DNA of 64,000 bases from Blastomussa wellsi (Eukaryota; Cnidaria; Anthozoa; Scleractinia; Plerogyridae), in assembly GCA_947652115.1 (NCBI GenBank), contig OX393563.1:1230016-1294015 (forward strand), written 5' to 3'. Positions within the stretch are counted from its first letter, which is position 1. Every line of letters begins with the position of its first letter. Below, piece by piece: positions 31,898 through 43,803 of the stretch. The position numbers and the translations under genes were made by a program. The notes below the pieces were generated by a model. It did not search any database. It saw only the letters and a list, made by a program, of their open reading frames with translations, and was not told where the DNA came from.

Positions 31898-33518
31898 GTA
31901 TAACAATACAATTTGGTTTCATCAACTGGGTTGATAATGTGAATTGGCCACCGTAAAGAGATTCAAAAGCTGACGTTTCGAGCGTTAGCCCTTCGTTGAT
32001 TCGCTCCGACAAAGGGCTAACGCTCGAAACATCAGTTAATTAGTTACAAACCCCCTTACTGTATGTTATCAGTCTCTCATTGATTGTTTTACCCACCCTA
32101 TATTATTGTGCTTGCTCTAAATAAAGTTTGTTTTGCCCTATTTAAGTCTTATGCAGTGTCCTTTCTTGGTGTTTACTAATATAATTTAAGAGAATCACAC
32201 TTACCATAGAGTAGCCATACACAAGAATTTTCTTGTCAATTCTGTCATGCTGAATGCGCCCTCCTCCTGCACAGTCACTTTTCAATCCCAGCCTTTCTAT
32301 TTCAGCCTCTACTTTATCATATATATTAGCTGGAGGAATAAAATCATGACTTGTTTCACATGCACATAGAAACATCACTACTAAATTCATACAGCTTAAC
32401 ACAACAAACACTCCAAAGAAACGAGATAAATTAATAAATCCAGCAATACCTATCCCCCACTGCACACCCTGGAATATTAATTCCCAGGCCATTTGCTCAC
32501 ATTGCCAGTCCCAAGATACAATAAATTTATTTATATAGGGTATTTCCATCAGCTGTTTTAAAATAATTATATAATTTATTTTAAATTATGAAAATGGTGG
32601 GGGGGGGAGTGGTGGACTTTCAATTTTTTTCTTGACTCAGGGATGATTTTGCATTTGCAGACCCTGGGTGATTATCCCAGGCATTTAACAAAGGGTATAT
32701 GAGGTTTAGAAACCTTTGAATGAGTGCTTGCATTTGTTACTTGTTTTCCTTTCCTGCACTTCCTGTTATTATACTACATAAGCATTGAGCAATTTTTGGC
32801 CAGGAGGTCTGCAGCATATCATGTTTTCGTGTGAAAGCTCACCTGATATTTCACTGAAGTTAATAATAAATGTGAACGTTAGCATGCGTAGTGTACTTTC
32901 CTCGGCTCTTTCTTTCGGGGGGAGGCTTTTATTTTTGACCCTTAAAAAAGTTACAATACTTACTCTGTTTTCAGTTTTGTGCCCATGCTAGTCATAATCG
33001 CTGCCATGTATATAATTAAGCAAATATTGACTGCAGGACTGCGTGTGGGAGCAGAAGATCAATATTACCAAATTGTAGCTACGTATATTTTCAAATTTAC
33101 AGTACTGTAGCAATTGCAGTGTAAGCGAATCCAGGATCGGTGCGAATTCTCATTACAGTAATTTGAGAGTTTTCAGTGGGATTTCGCATAATAGTTTTTG
33201 CACTTCAACTTTGTACTTTGGCCGAACACAAACTCCATCAAAAAGTGACGGAATTAAAACCTTGTGATCAATAAAAGTCTCAGCCTTGCAAATAAAAAAA
33301 TACGTGTAACTTGAGGTTACTAAAAACTTAGCGCACACGATTCATCTGTCACACAACCTACCGTGATAATCTGCCCAATCAAATCCTCTTACTATATACT
33401 TGAAAACACCACCCTGCGTTTTATCTATTACTTTGATAAGAACGTATTTGAAACGTCCATTCGCATCAATCTCCACATCAGAAACATTCGACAACTTTGA
33501 CGACGTTCCTTCCGCCAT
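26917..33518 (-). CDS. PHPT1: 14 kDa phosphohistidine phosphatase
   Basis: Three exons, 33362-33518, 32205-32329 and 26917-27012, encode 125 residues, the same length as human PHPT1. The protein removes phosphate from phosphohistidine in the cytosol and needs no metal. Key family features are present: DVEIDANGRFKYVLIKV near the N terminus; WADYHANIYDK, where the His is the expected catalytic residue; CAGGGRIQHD, the phosphate-binding segment; KKILVYGYSM; and AYPDY with a C-terminal NEGY. The start is taken at MAEGTSS (33518) because it matches the family length; a longer in-frame extension upstream has no family counterpart. The intron between exons 2 and 3 is about 5.2 kb and carries two nested transposons and an assembly gap. 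A minus-strand AATAAA lies about 160 bases past the stop, near 26753-26758. Confidence 0.93.
27972..29113 (+). repeat. 1,142-bp duplicate flanking the gap, copy 1
   Basis: This stretch is repeated at 29314-30455 with a constant offset of 1,342 bases and only a few differences (ttttacactg against tttaaaactg near 28400 and 29742). Its right edge is the first N of the gap. Confidence 0.9.
28276..28365. repeat. Hairpin repeat inside the foldback element
   Basis: The arms ccgaggcttaggggaataaa and tttattcccccgagcctcgg enclose a 35-base loop. The duplicate is at 29618-29707. It is of the same general style as the palindrome at 57560-57720. Confidence 0.65.
29114..29313. other. Assembly gap (200 N)
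   Basis: A run of exactly 200 Ns, so the size is probably nominal. Identical sequence on both sides indicates that the assembler failed to merge overlapping or allelic contigs here. Confidence 0.95.
29314..30455 (+). repeat. 1,142-bp duplicate flanking the gap, copy 2
   Basis: Copy of 27972-29113. Its left edge is the last N of the gap. See the finding on assembly duplication. Confidence 0.9.
31971..32034. repeat. Hairpin with 'tcgagcgttagccc' arms
   Basis: The arms tgacgtttcgagcgttagccctt and aagggctaacgctcgaaacatca are inverted around a short 'gattcgctccga' loop. The same word is familiar from interspersed repeats in many metazoans. It lies in the large PHPT1 intron, about 170 bases from exon 2. 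Confidence 0.6.
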
Positions 33519-34402
33519 GTTGGCCGTGAGTGTCACAAGTGGACCTGGGAAGATCCCCGTTCCAGGCCTCTCAATGGTTTGCATAATTAATGGCGCCACT
33601 TTTTGTCAGTTGTCGTGAGCACGCCTTTTGTTTTTATGGATACCCCTTTTATTTAATTGTCAGTATTGTTTCCATCTTGTTTGTGTAACAATCAAGAGCC
33701 CAATCTATTCACGTCTACCAGAATTTACAGCGTAGTCTGGTCAACTCAATGCACTCATGAAGTGTTTTATCAGGGCATGTAAGTTGCAGTTTAACATCGT
33801 TTTTGCAGCCACACCCCCAGTGCATTCACTGTGTTTGACTAACTTCGACACACCAGAGTGTGCTATTTATTAACAGTCTTGCTCGACCAAAAGCTGGCAG
33901 ATTTTTAACTTAATTGACAGAGAACAGGTGAAAGAAAACAGAGGTAGATTTACAGGGGGTCAATTTTGGCTCATCCTGTGTAAAAAAACCTGTGAAACTC
34001 ACCAGTGGTGTAAAACAGAGAATGAAAATGACAGCAAAGAACCTCCAAACAATATAGAAAACTGTGGTGAGCCCCGATTTTTGAGGGAGGGTGAGGTGGG
34101 TAGAGGAAATGTTTGAAGGAAGCCTTTATTCCATGAAAATATTTCCACGAAATGGTGGCGATTATTTAAGGGAGATGATGATGATTCGAGGAAGGGCTGT
34201 TTTCCAAGTTAATTTGGTAATAATCACCATTTGTAATATGAGTTGCTTCAGAAATCCAAAGGGCAGATATTGCAACAATGGTGCAAGTATGCAATCAGTT
34301 TTCCAATACCTATGGGTTTTTTCTTCAAGTTCCATGCATACTGTGTGGGTTCTCTGTTTTATTACCAATACTACTTTTGCATGCAGAAAAGTAAGTTCAA
34401 GC
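33519..34402. other. Spacer between the PHPT1 start and the end of the WD40 gene
   Basis: Both genes run on the minus strand. Near 33960-34080 lies a copy of the dispersed repeat also seen at 12088-12190. A minus-strand AATAAA at 34358-34363 (plus-strand TTTATT), about 40 bases past the WD40-gene stop, is a plausible poly(A) signal. No other gene was seen. Confidence 0.45.
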
Positions 34403-37400
34403 TTATTCCCATTGTGTGGATGCAGGTGACTCTCTTTCATAATGGACAGGGACACTATTGTCATCAATGCCCCCTGTGAACTGAGAAGTCTTTCTTAAAA
34501 ATGGAATCTGAATGTTTTCAGCATGAAAAGTGTGTCTTTGCTCATTGGTAAATGAACCATCGACCATTTGAATTGCATCGTCAACCATGTCAAGCACCAA
34601 TGATTCCATGCAGCACTGAATATGCACATCACAATGCCCGTCAAAAGTCCAAGTCAGTCGCTTTATTGTCTGTAGTGCAACAGGAGTACTTTCATCATCA
34701 CAGTTGTCAACATGAATCCATTTCTGAAAGGCCTTCCACGTTCTTGTACGTTGTTCCAGGGTGTTTTCATCCCTCACTTGTAATAAAATTGCTGAATTGT
34801 GCCTTCTGGCATACAGCAACACTTGCAGCCCTTTGTGTGTGCTAGCAACTTGAACTTTTGCGGTGGACGGGATTTGGCCTTTCTTAAAACTAAGATGGCA
34901 TCCCACCCATCCCTTCTCAGTGTCTGCCATGACCTCATTGCCTGTTGTCATAGAAACTGCAGTTAAAGTACTGTTTACATTTGCCACAATGTATTCACTT
35001 ACAGTAGCATCTATGGCTTGTGAGATCCCAAAAGAGCATGTATTCCCATACAAACACTTAACGTAATCATCGTTGTTGACTCTGATGTGAATGTAATTCT
35101 TGCTTACTACCACAGACGGGTCAAGATTAATATTGACAAATGATACATGGGCTTCCTGTGGTTCTGCTTTAGGAAACAAAAGCATGAATACAAGTGTAGT
35201 GCCTGCATTATTTGCTGCACACGAGATCAACTTTGAGCATGGAATGTCAACAGGTTTGTACAGCCTTGTGACATAAGAGGCTAATAAACCTGATGAAAGG
35301 TAACAGGTAATGCAGTGAAAGGTACATCCTGATTCAGGGACATTCTTTGGTGCAAAAATGTGGGTAACCTTATCATCCACTTCATGTGACTGCCATGGTT
35401 TTCCCAACTGAAGGGATTTGATGTATTTCTGGACCTTTTTCTGCTTTTGAGTCATTTCTTGCCTGCAACAAGAAAATTATTGCATTATATTTAGCTGGAC
35501 ATCAACTAGAAACATCTCTGCGAAATTCTGTTTGAAGTCGCGTATGTAAATGTGTGCAATGCTAATGAGGTTTTTCCTCTTTAATACAACTAGAAACAGA
35601 AAACATTAAGGGATAGATAAACTGCTGTAGGAAAAGAGATAAGCTGAGATTTTCCAGGGTTAGCCACCTAATGAAGAGGCCCTGCCTGGGGAAGGGGTCC
35701 CAGTGTCACTTGTCGGAATTTAGAAATGTACCATGCCAGTATTTATTTTTGTCTTTATTTCTCTACCTTGATGTCGCTGTCAGAATTTTGGCAGCGATAT
35801 TTTCTTTTGTCGCAATTCATTCTATGTGCTTTCACTACTTTTTAGGCCATTTCAATTGTCAGAATATTTCAGGGCCTCAATGAAGGGCTGATACTTTTAA
35901 TGCCAGCTTTTCAAATTTGCCAAGGTGGTTTCCACCTTTGTCAATTTCTAGTTAATAACTGTAATCAACTTTGTGATTCACTTGCCTGCCAACATGACAA
36001 CACAGTTTCTTCATAAACTTAACACCGTGTTTTGTATACTGTATAAATTTTTAAAATCTAAAAGTCAGAATGATAAGACATGATATAACATTACAGCTGG
36101 ATATTCTGGTAGAAATTCAAGAATTGTTACTTCGTTAAGATGACAGTGATCACATCCCACCATCGCCTTTCCATTGGACAAGTTCTTTGATTCTTAAGTC
36201 ATTAGGTATGTACTTGAGGGAGGATGGGCCAGGCAGTCCAAGAAACACTTAAAACATGGTTACTATAAAAATCCAAGAGCTGAGAAAATTATAGGTCCAA
36301 ATTTTCATATCACTGCCCCACCCACTTGTTTTAAAAAAATACCTAAGATCATGGTTAACAATGGTGGGGGCAAGGAGACATAGCATGCTTACAAGCCAAA
36401 GGAATTTGCCAACAAACATGTGTGAGCAGGGGTACAAACATTAGGGGCCTGTTTCACAGTTTGGTGAATTTTTAGCAGAGTTTCATTTGCACAGCAACCT
36501 TAGTAGAAACCTATTACCTGAGACGATGCTGTTTCCGACTTGGACCTTTCACAACATCAGTGAATTCAACTTTCTCCTGTGCTCCTGCCACAGGCCTGTA
36601 AGTCACCTCTGCCAAGTTCAGTCTGTACTTGATGCTGGGAACAAACCAGCCAAATCCTGTTAAAGATTCACTGGAATATTCCCACAAGTTAATAAATCCC
36701 TTTTCATCTGCGGTAACCATGGGAGAATTGTTGTTTACAAAACTTATCAGCATAATGCGATGATGATGATGTGCTTTGAACAGTTCAGCATCAATATGTT
36801 GGCCAATCGTATGGGTTGTACCATTTACTGGGTGAACTTGTGGAAAAGACATCACTGATGCCACATTGCTGAACTTGAGCCTTAGAATGTTTCCATTGTT
36901 CAAGCCTACCATTAAGAATGCCTGCTTCCCAAGAAGTGAAACAGAAGGATGGAATGCTACTGCTGTTACCTCACTTATTAAATCTTTGGAATCTGAGAAA
37001 GGACCACTAGTAAAAATGAAGTCCTTTGGCTCAAGAGTCAACAAGGAAACTAATGCAGTGGGGTTGAAGCCAAGATTCTGCTCAATTGGTTCAAATGATT
37101 TCACATCGTAAGGAACGGATACAGTGTCGCTTAGAGACCATATAATGACAATACCATATTCATTGAGACTAACCACTAGTGAAGAGTCAAAACTCCACTG
37201 CAGCTGTACAATAGCCGTATTTTTACCACGGCTGGTTCTCACTATGCGCGGTGGGTGGGTTGCTAGATCCCATATGAGAATATCTCCCTGAACAGTACCA
37301 AGGGCAATGAGGCTATCATTGGATGACACAGAACTACATGAAATGCCTTTGTATCGTCTTGGTAATGGCAAAGTTGAGAGGTCAACAGCATTACCCATCC

Positions 37401-38322
37401 AAAATTCGGATTCTTCATTTTGAAAGTCAACTTGCTCTGGAAGGAGACTTGCATCGGGCATGTCACTAAAAGGTGTGATGTTGTGAAAGTACAGAACATT
37501 GCCATCAAACGTGTCTTCCTCTTCATCCACTGCTAATTCAGTGTCTTGTGAACTATCTTCTCTATGGAATGTTTGGCTATGGGACCACACATGCCCTTTC
37601 CTGCGAGCCTCCTTTTTCATTTGTGATAGCGCATTGTTAAGCATGGTAGCTCTACTCTGACCATCGAATTTGGACTGAAGTTCAAACGAATTCAGTATGA
37701 TACCGTCAAGCATGTTTTTAGTTTGAGCTTCAAAACCCATTATTTCATTAGCTGTTTCCTTAGCAGCCAAATGAATGACCTCGGTAAAAATACTTTGCTC
37801 AATGTCTGAACTCAACTGGAGAATTTCATCACGTCTCCTTTCAATTTCAAGCTCCTCGAAAAACCTTTCAGCAAAATGCGTTACTTCATGTTCAGATTTA
37901 TTGTTAGGATTTTCTCGTACAATAAAATCCAGAACTTCATCGATCCACGATCTTAAGAAATCTCGAACAAAGTAGAAATCTTCCAACTGCCACGGTTCGT
38001 ACGAACCGATACCCATTTCTCCATCATAAGGTTTTCTCAGCGAGTCCGTTCTTGCCTGATTTTCTTTTCTTAGCATTTGAACTTTCTTTTCAAATTCTGG
38101 AATTCTGTTTTTCATCCTTTCAATCGCCGCTGTTAAACCCAATGGTGATGCATTTGCAGAGCTGTTTCTTGAAATTCCTGAAGAAGTTTTCGGATCCCTC
38201 TTGCCAAATTCATTTTTCAATGAAAGTAGTCTTGCCCTTTCAAGAAGAATTTCCTCCCGTTGTTTCTCAAGTTCAATTTTTCTTGCTAAACGGGCTTCTC
38301 TTCTTTGTTGAGCTTCTTCCAT
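34403..38322 (-). CDS. Coiled-coil and WD40-repeat protein
   Basis: Two coding exons, 36518-38322 and 34403-35462, joined in phase 2 with CAG|GTAATA and TTGCAG signals, give 954 residues. The ATG at 38322 has a GCCATGG context. Residues 1-45 are a charged coiled coil (RREARLARKIELEKQREEI). Another coiled coil near residues 65-95 leads into an alpha-helical section with LEDFYFVRDFLRSWIDEVLDF. From about residue 330 there are WD40-like blades: IALGTVQGDILIWDL, LVVSLNEYGIVIIWSL, FLMVGLNNGNILRL and MVTADEKGFINLWEY. The second exon is strand-rich and probably continues the propeller. Such proteins are often scaffolds, for example in cilia, but I cannot assign an orthologue; a WDR93-like relationship is possible but unverified. 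A splice acceptor just before the ATG suggests a 5' UTR intron. Confidence 0.75.
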
Positions 38323-38869
38323 GGCAACCTTCTCTCCGAAAACTAAAAAGAAACAAAACTAGACTTTAAGGGTTGTCAAGTGCTGCCTGCCATTTTGTTT
38401 TTGTTTCCTGGAGCCCAGGACAACTCGGTGATTCGACTGTAAGCTGCATCTCGCGGAACGCGTGTGTGTCTCTCGCGCGTGACTAAGGGCCTGCAAAAAC
38501 AAAATGTAACGAAAAACGATAACGTGACCGTGCGTTCCAGATCGACTTCTATGATATAGAGAACTTAAATTGACAGCGTCCAGCAATTGGTTGTACGGAT
38601 AGTCAAAGTCATTCAGGATCAATCTTAAAATTTTAAGCTTATATACAACATGCGCAGTGCAAATGCGTTCCCTACAGCACCTCCTGAAGGCGCTGGCTCA
38701 CAAACTTCGTAGCAACTTTATCCTGCTTTGCCACAAGACTTTCGCCTTAGAAAGGTGAATGAAATTGCTGCGACTCTTGCCCTTTTGAACCTTCTACATA
38801 AGGTGTCTTTGCTGCTTAGGTAATTCGTCAAGAAAAACACCAAAAAACATCTTGGGGAATTTAATTCAC

Positions 38870-39020
38870 AGGAGGTAATGCGTGGTTCAATTTTCCCTGT
38901 AACCACCCCCCCCCGGGCACACCCCCGGGCATTTGCCATTTTTAACTATTTTGCGGTCTATTCCCCACCCCCGGGACTCTTCGTCGACCACAAGTCCGTC
39001 CTTTTGTGTACAAATTCGAG
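38870..39020 (+). repeat. Dispersed C-rich repeat, related to 8742-8960
   Basis: Contains atgcgtggttcaattttcc, then ccaccccccccgggcac, then ttccccacccccgggac and cgaccacaagtccgt. The order matches the reverse complement of 8742-8960. It lies upstream of the WD40 gene. Confidence 0.55.
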
Positions 39021-39249
39021 ATAAAAATACTGATTTCTGTAAAAATAGCAAAAGAAGTACACGAGGAAGTTTTTTCAAGAACTACACTTTTCTCAAAGCG
39101 ACCAAAAAGTCCCTGGCTTCTCTTGACATGTTATCGCGACGTCGTCCTTACAATAAAGTTATAAGGGCCGACTTGCAATTGTTGCACGACTACTCAACTC
39201 ATGAATTTGAAAGCTTTTCTATCTACTTCAAGCAGTTTCCAATGCCAAC

Positions 39250-39386
39250 CTCGTTCCCAGGGTCTTTTCAACTGCCAGCGTTACTGCAGATCCCGAGCGG
39301 GTCTGATTGCCCACATGAGAGCCTGTATAAGATAGGCCTCAACTCATTGCAAGACAGTCATCTTCAGCAACGAAGGACAGCCATTA

Positions 39387-39437
<51 letters not shown>

Positions 39438-39530
39438 TTATTTTTATTATTATTATTTTTATTATTTATTATTATTATTATTATTATTTATTATTATTAT
39501 TATTATTATTATCTAATTTTTACTTCTTTT
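39250..39530 (+). mobile_element. Non-LTR retrotransposon C-terminal zinc-finger fragment with ATT tail
   Basis: Around 39288-39345 the frame reads CRSRAGLIAHMRACIR and stop, the second half of the C-terminal finger found at the end of many LINE ORF2 proteins. About 40 bases later an (ATT)n run begins and continues to about 39515, which fits a retrotransposon microsatellite tail. The rest of the element is absent. Confidence 0.6.
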
Positions 39531-39642
39531 ATGTAAGTAAGTTATTTTTGTTATTAGTATTATTACTTTATATAATAAATATTGTAATAAGTTCCACATG
39601 GATGCATGTAAGATTCGAGTTTTATTTCTCAATAAAGGTTGA

Positions 39643-39645
<3 letters not shown>

Positions 39646-39724
<79 letters not shown>
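39646..39724 (+). repeat. (ATT)n microsatellite
   Basis: About 26 uninterrupted ATT units. They follow 'caataaaggttgattt', which resembles the tails of SINEs elsewhere in this window, so the run may be another retroposon tail. Confidence 0.85.
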
Positions 39725-39727
<3 letters not shown>

Positions 39728-41390
39728 CATAAATAACAGAGACTACATATATAGCATACGAAATAATGAAGACTACATTTTATAAAGAAAACTGAAGGAA
39801 AAATTTAACCCGTACGTCTCGCCACTTCCTCGAAAGAATAGGAAAGGAGCTCGAAAACAGCGAACAGAACGATAAGTATATTTAAATTTTAAAAGATTAT
39901 TCTTCTCTAACCAGACGGCTACAAGTGTTACAGATTTTCCCTGGATATAGGCAATCTCCTTCGCGCGGTATGGCACAATCGTGTCAACCGATAAGTGACG
40001 TACTGGGAAAAACATCGAGAAATGAAATTTCAAATTTCAATTTCAGCCCCTCTGGGCTGAAAATCACAAACACCTTTTTACTGTAAGATTTGCCCTGAAA
40101 GCCGGGTTGAAAATCACAAACATCTTTTTAAGACTTCACACTTTATTATTTTTAAATTAAATGTTACAAAAAGGGCATGCCCGCAACTAGCAACAGCTAA
40201 TCTAGGCGGACCATGCCTTTTCGAAAATTAAGGTGGCTCTGAACCCCCTCCACAGAATTTTTTTAAACTTTGCGTAAAGTTGCATCTTTCTCATGCTTAT
40301 CAAAATTCGGTAATAAAAAATAGGGGTCACCGAGCTCGTTTTTGAGTTATTAGCAGCTAAAGCTAAAATTAAGGGTGTTTTCAGCAGGTCATATTGTTTC
40401 TATGGTAACCTATTATGTCACGAAAATGATAACAACGTGTTCACCAATGATTGGGCAGTTTTTTAATACCGTGATTGTAGCATCAACTGATAAAGAGTTG
40501 TTTCAATAACCCATCAAATTCTAAGTCTTTGAAAGGTACACATCAACCGACCTAAAAACTCAGCGATTCTAACCAGGCTGATATTCGCCATCGCCCATGT
40601 TATCAGGCCCTCAGATTCTTGTCAATAGATCAATTTGTACACATTGCTTTGATGTAGTAAAGATTAAACATAATCACTACGTTAATTATACGTACATGCA
40701 TGGAATGTCCATTGGAAAAATATGTTATTAATTAGGCATAGAAAAATATCGAACTTGTTTAAACTACTACAGCTCGCAGATTATAACAGTCGTAACAGTA
40801 AAGGAAAAAGAAAGTTAGCCGTTTCTCTATAGCTAGCGCTCAGACATGCAGAAAGACTTGTAAAATACTTTTGAGCTTTCAGTAAAGAGAATTATGATTA
40901 CTGAACATTCATATCGTTCTAATTAAGAAAACATGTCTTCCATAAGACGCCACAGTAATCTTGTTTTCGGCATAGTATTTACATTATTGTAATATCTTCC
41001 TTTCAAGTTTTCTCACACACGGGTTTGAATGAATATTCCACACCTTTTGCTTTCATTAATATATTAACACACTGCTTCTTAGGTTAACCGCCAGAACTAT
41101 TTTATGAGCACAGGTCCTTACAATATAGCATTCACAAAAAGCAAGACATTTGCTGCTAAATGGCATTGTTACGTACTGTTATTCTTCAGTGTTATTCTGA
41201 AGAAACTAACCAGAGGCTGAAAATTGTATTATCATTAATATTACTTTATAGAACCAAATGAAACGATTTTTGATAGCTGTCCATTAAAGTAATGTAATCA
41301 TATCATACAACATAGATGAACTTGAATTTTTATAAGTAATCAAAATGTAGAAAATATATTTATAAAGAATGAAAGGACTCCGTGATTTAG

Positions 41391-41492
41391 CTGAGTCGTC
41401 CCCAGTCGTCAAGAAAATAGCAAGACGCCACTTTCCCATCATTCTCCGCGTCTGCTATCATTTCGTATAAGAGACGACTGGGGATGAGTCAG
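41391..41492. repeat. Short inverted repeat, 20-base arms
   Basis: Arms ctgagtcgtccccagtcgtc and gacgactggggatgagtcag (one mismatch) separated by about 60 bases. Likely a MITE. Confidence 0.6.
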
Positions 41493-41738
41493 ATGATTAA
41501 GAGGATCCATGATCCACCGTAAGGAAAAAGAAGGCGACTGGTACATTTACCTGCAATGCTTTGCGCGGGAAACCCTAAGAGCGTATAAACACAAAGAAAC
41601 GTTGTTAGTCATTCAAACTCGACAAGAGCGATATTGTTAGTAGTAGGAACGACTTCCGTCGTACCATACCTTGCTGTATGCCCAGTGGGCTTTGCTTGGT
41701 TCGCAAGGTATTGTGGTAAAATGTACAGCCGCCATCTT

Positions 41739-41859
41739 CGCATTGCCCATAATACACCTTGTTTACCCCCAAAATTTTGCCTGTAATACCCAGGAGAATT
41801 GGGAAACAAAGGTTATGCATAATTTTGGGGGGTAAACAAGGTGTATTATGGGCAATGCG
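41739..41859. repeat. MITE, 'cgcattgcccataatacacc' family
   Basis: Arms of about 40 bases starting cgcattgcccataatacacc and ending with the complement, both carrying 'cccc(c)aaaatt'. The element at 52401-52567 has a related inner structure. Confidence 0.7.
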
Positions 41860-43503
41860 AAACTGGCCAATGGTGGATTGGCATTCAGTTGAACCAAACA
41901 CTTTTCAGTGAAGTTTTCAAAATCAGAGCAGATAAGCAGACGGCGCCCAAAGTCACTTGCCGCATCAAGTTTAAATACACTTTCAAACGGTCAAAAATGA
42001 CCTGGATTTTTGCAGAATTCATTTGATTGTGACTTTTTATGAACATTAATTTCATACGGAAATTTCAAAGAATTACACGTAATTAATTCATATATAAAAG
42101 GATTTTCAAAACTGGGTCAAAGGAAATTTTGAGCAAAACTCGTGCAACCGTTTTTTCTCGCCAGAAACTACCTCCAACGTTGACGCTATAAAAATTAAAA
42201 GAAATGTAAGTTTCTTTTTTCCTTCCCCGCTCTTTCATCGTTAGCTCAGTGCTGTTATCTCATTTTTTTTCCTTTGCTCCATTCTCGGCCCGATTTCATA
42301 TCATAATTGACAGGAAAAACATAATCTTTTGAGCACAACGTGAAAAGGTGGTCAGAATTTCTTTGACCCGGTTTTGATAACTTCAGTTATATATACATAT
42401 TAGCAGACATAGTTGTTATAATAATTAAATTATGCACCAGAGAACCTTGTCCACCAGCTAACAGATTTATACATGCCGGCGTGTCTATATTTACAAATGT
42501 CATCAATTTATTTTTGGCATCGCTTAGCATCTATGAACAAGTAAATAACTATGTATAACTTTCGTGGCATTATCCGCGGCACACTGCAAACATCACGAAC
42601 TCATAATTTAGAATTTCGATATACATCGTGTTCAATATGATTACAAATGTATACAACAGTGACCAGGTTTCTGGAAATACATTAAGCTGCGAGTCTCTTT
42701 ATGTATACTGTACTATCTACACGACTGAAGCAATGAGTTTTAAGTATACATGTACAGCCACGCAGGCTAATAATCGTGTTGAAAATGTGAGGTGCACGTG
42801 TATGGTGGTATCGTATTGTATCAGTGCATATATACGAGACATAGTTGTGGTGTATTTTTGACCAGAGGGCATGGCTAACTGGAGTCACATTGAAATAACA
42901 CAAAATTGTGTGCACAACATTATTTAACCTGACATTATCCTAATACTAGAAAATTTAAGCAGCTTCTTGTAGTACATATTTATAGCGTGCCCTGAAGCAT
43001 ACAACCAATCAGGAGCCTAGAAAAGCTGCATATTCCACAAGGGTCGGAAGTTTCCCAGCGTTCATTACGGTTTCAAGTTTTCCCGCCAAAACCCAGGCCG
43101 GAAGTGCGCGCCATTTTTTCATTCAACTCAGTTTAAATTTTGCGAGAAAATTTTCAAACATGAATCAAGAAAGAAACAATTCCCTCGGATTCGACAATAT
43201 ATAGTTTTGATCTTCGTAAAAACCTGATACTACTAACTGGAGATGGGAAACTGTGTGCAGGCGTCGAGGAATTTTATACCAAACAGAATTCTCCACGACT
43301 TTAATACCAACTCCAGGACAACTTATGGGCTATCCAAAAAGCAGATGGAGAAATCTTAACCGGATACGGTAACATAATATTTCAAGTGTTTCACGATAAA
43401 CTATTTAAACATGTATATTCACTCGAAGTTGTACCTTTCTGTAAGTTGTGTTAGAGCCATGGGATGAAATAGTTATGGAATGTTCTCTCGTGGCATACCG
43501 TGA

Positions 43504-43546
43504 ATATCCCACTCGTGACTTGAAAATCAAGTCACTCGTGGGATAT
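43504..43546. repeat. Near-perfect hairpin
   Basis: Arms atatcccactcgtgacttga and tcaagtcactcgtgggatat, with two mismatched positions and a 3-base loop. It lies about 260 bases past the stop of the death-domain gene, so it could be in its 3' flank or UTR. Confidence 0.55.
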
Positions 43547-43803
43547 ATCACTGAATGGAAACATATCTAGTACATATTACGAAATTTTCAAAAATTATAC
43601 AGAATTGGCAAGGGAAGTACCACTAATGTAGTAGTTACATGTACGAGAAAGATCTCACGCTCAGCGTTGATCCACTCTGGACAACATTGTAGGTACTAAC
43701 ACAAGAGTGTCACAGAGGGCACTGTAACTGCAATTAATAGCACTTTGCCTGCATGCATGTGTCCAATGGAAATACTTTAATTATCTGCAGGAACTAAGTA
43801 CTT

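Larger units (their letters stand above)
39730..43803. other. Long intergenic region
   Basis: About 4 kb without a supported gene. The small open frames (39773-40033 minus, 41605-41901 minus, 42628-42861 plus) lack signatures or splice context. The region holds inverted repeats at 41391-41492, 41739-41859 and 43504-43546. A degenerate duplication of 'ctgaaaatcacaaacaccttttt' lies near 40060-40130. The right edge is the 3' flank of the death-domain gene. Confidence 0.45.

Noticed and set aside
38933..39736. 267-residue plus-strand ORF
   Set aside because: It runs through a dispersed repeat and then poly-Ile/Tyr encoded by the ATT microsatellites.
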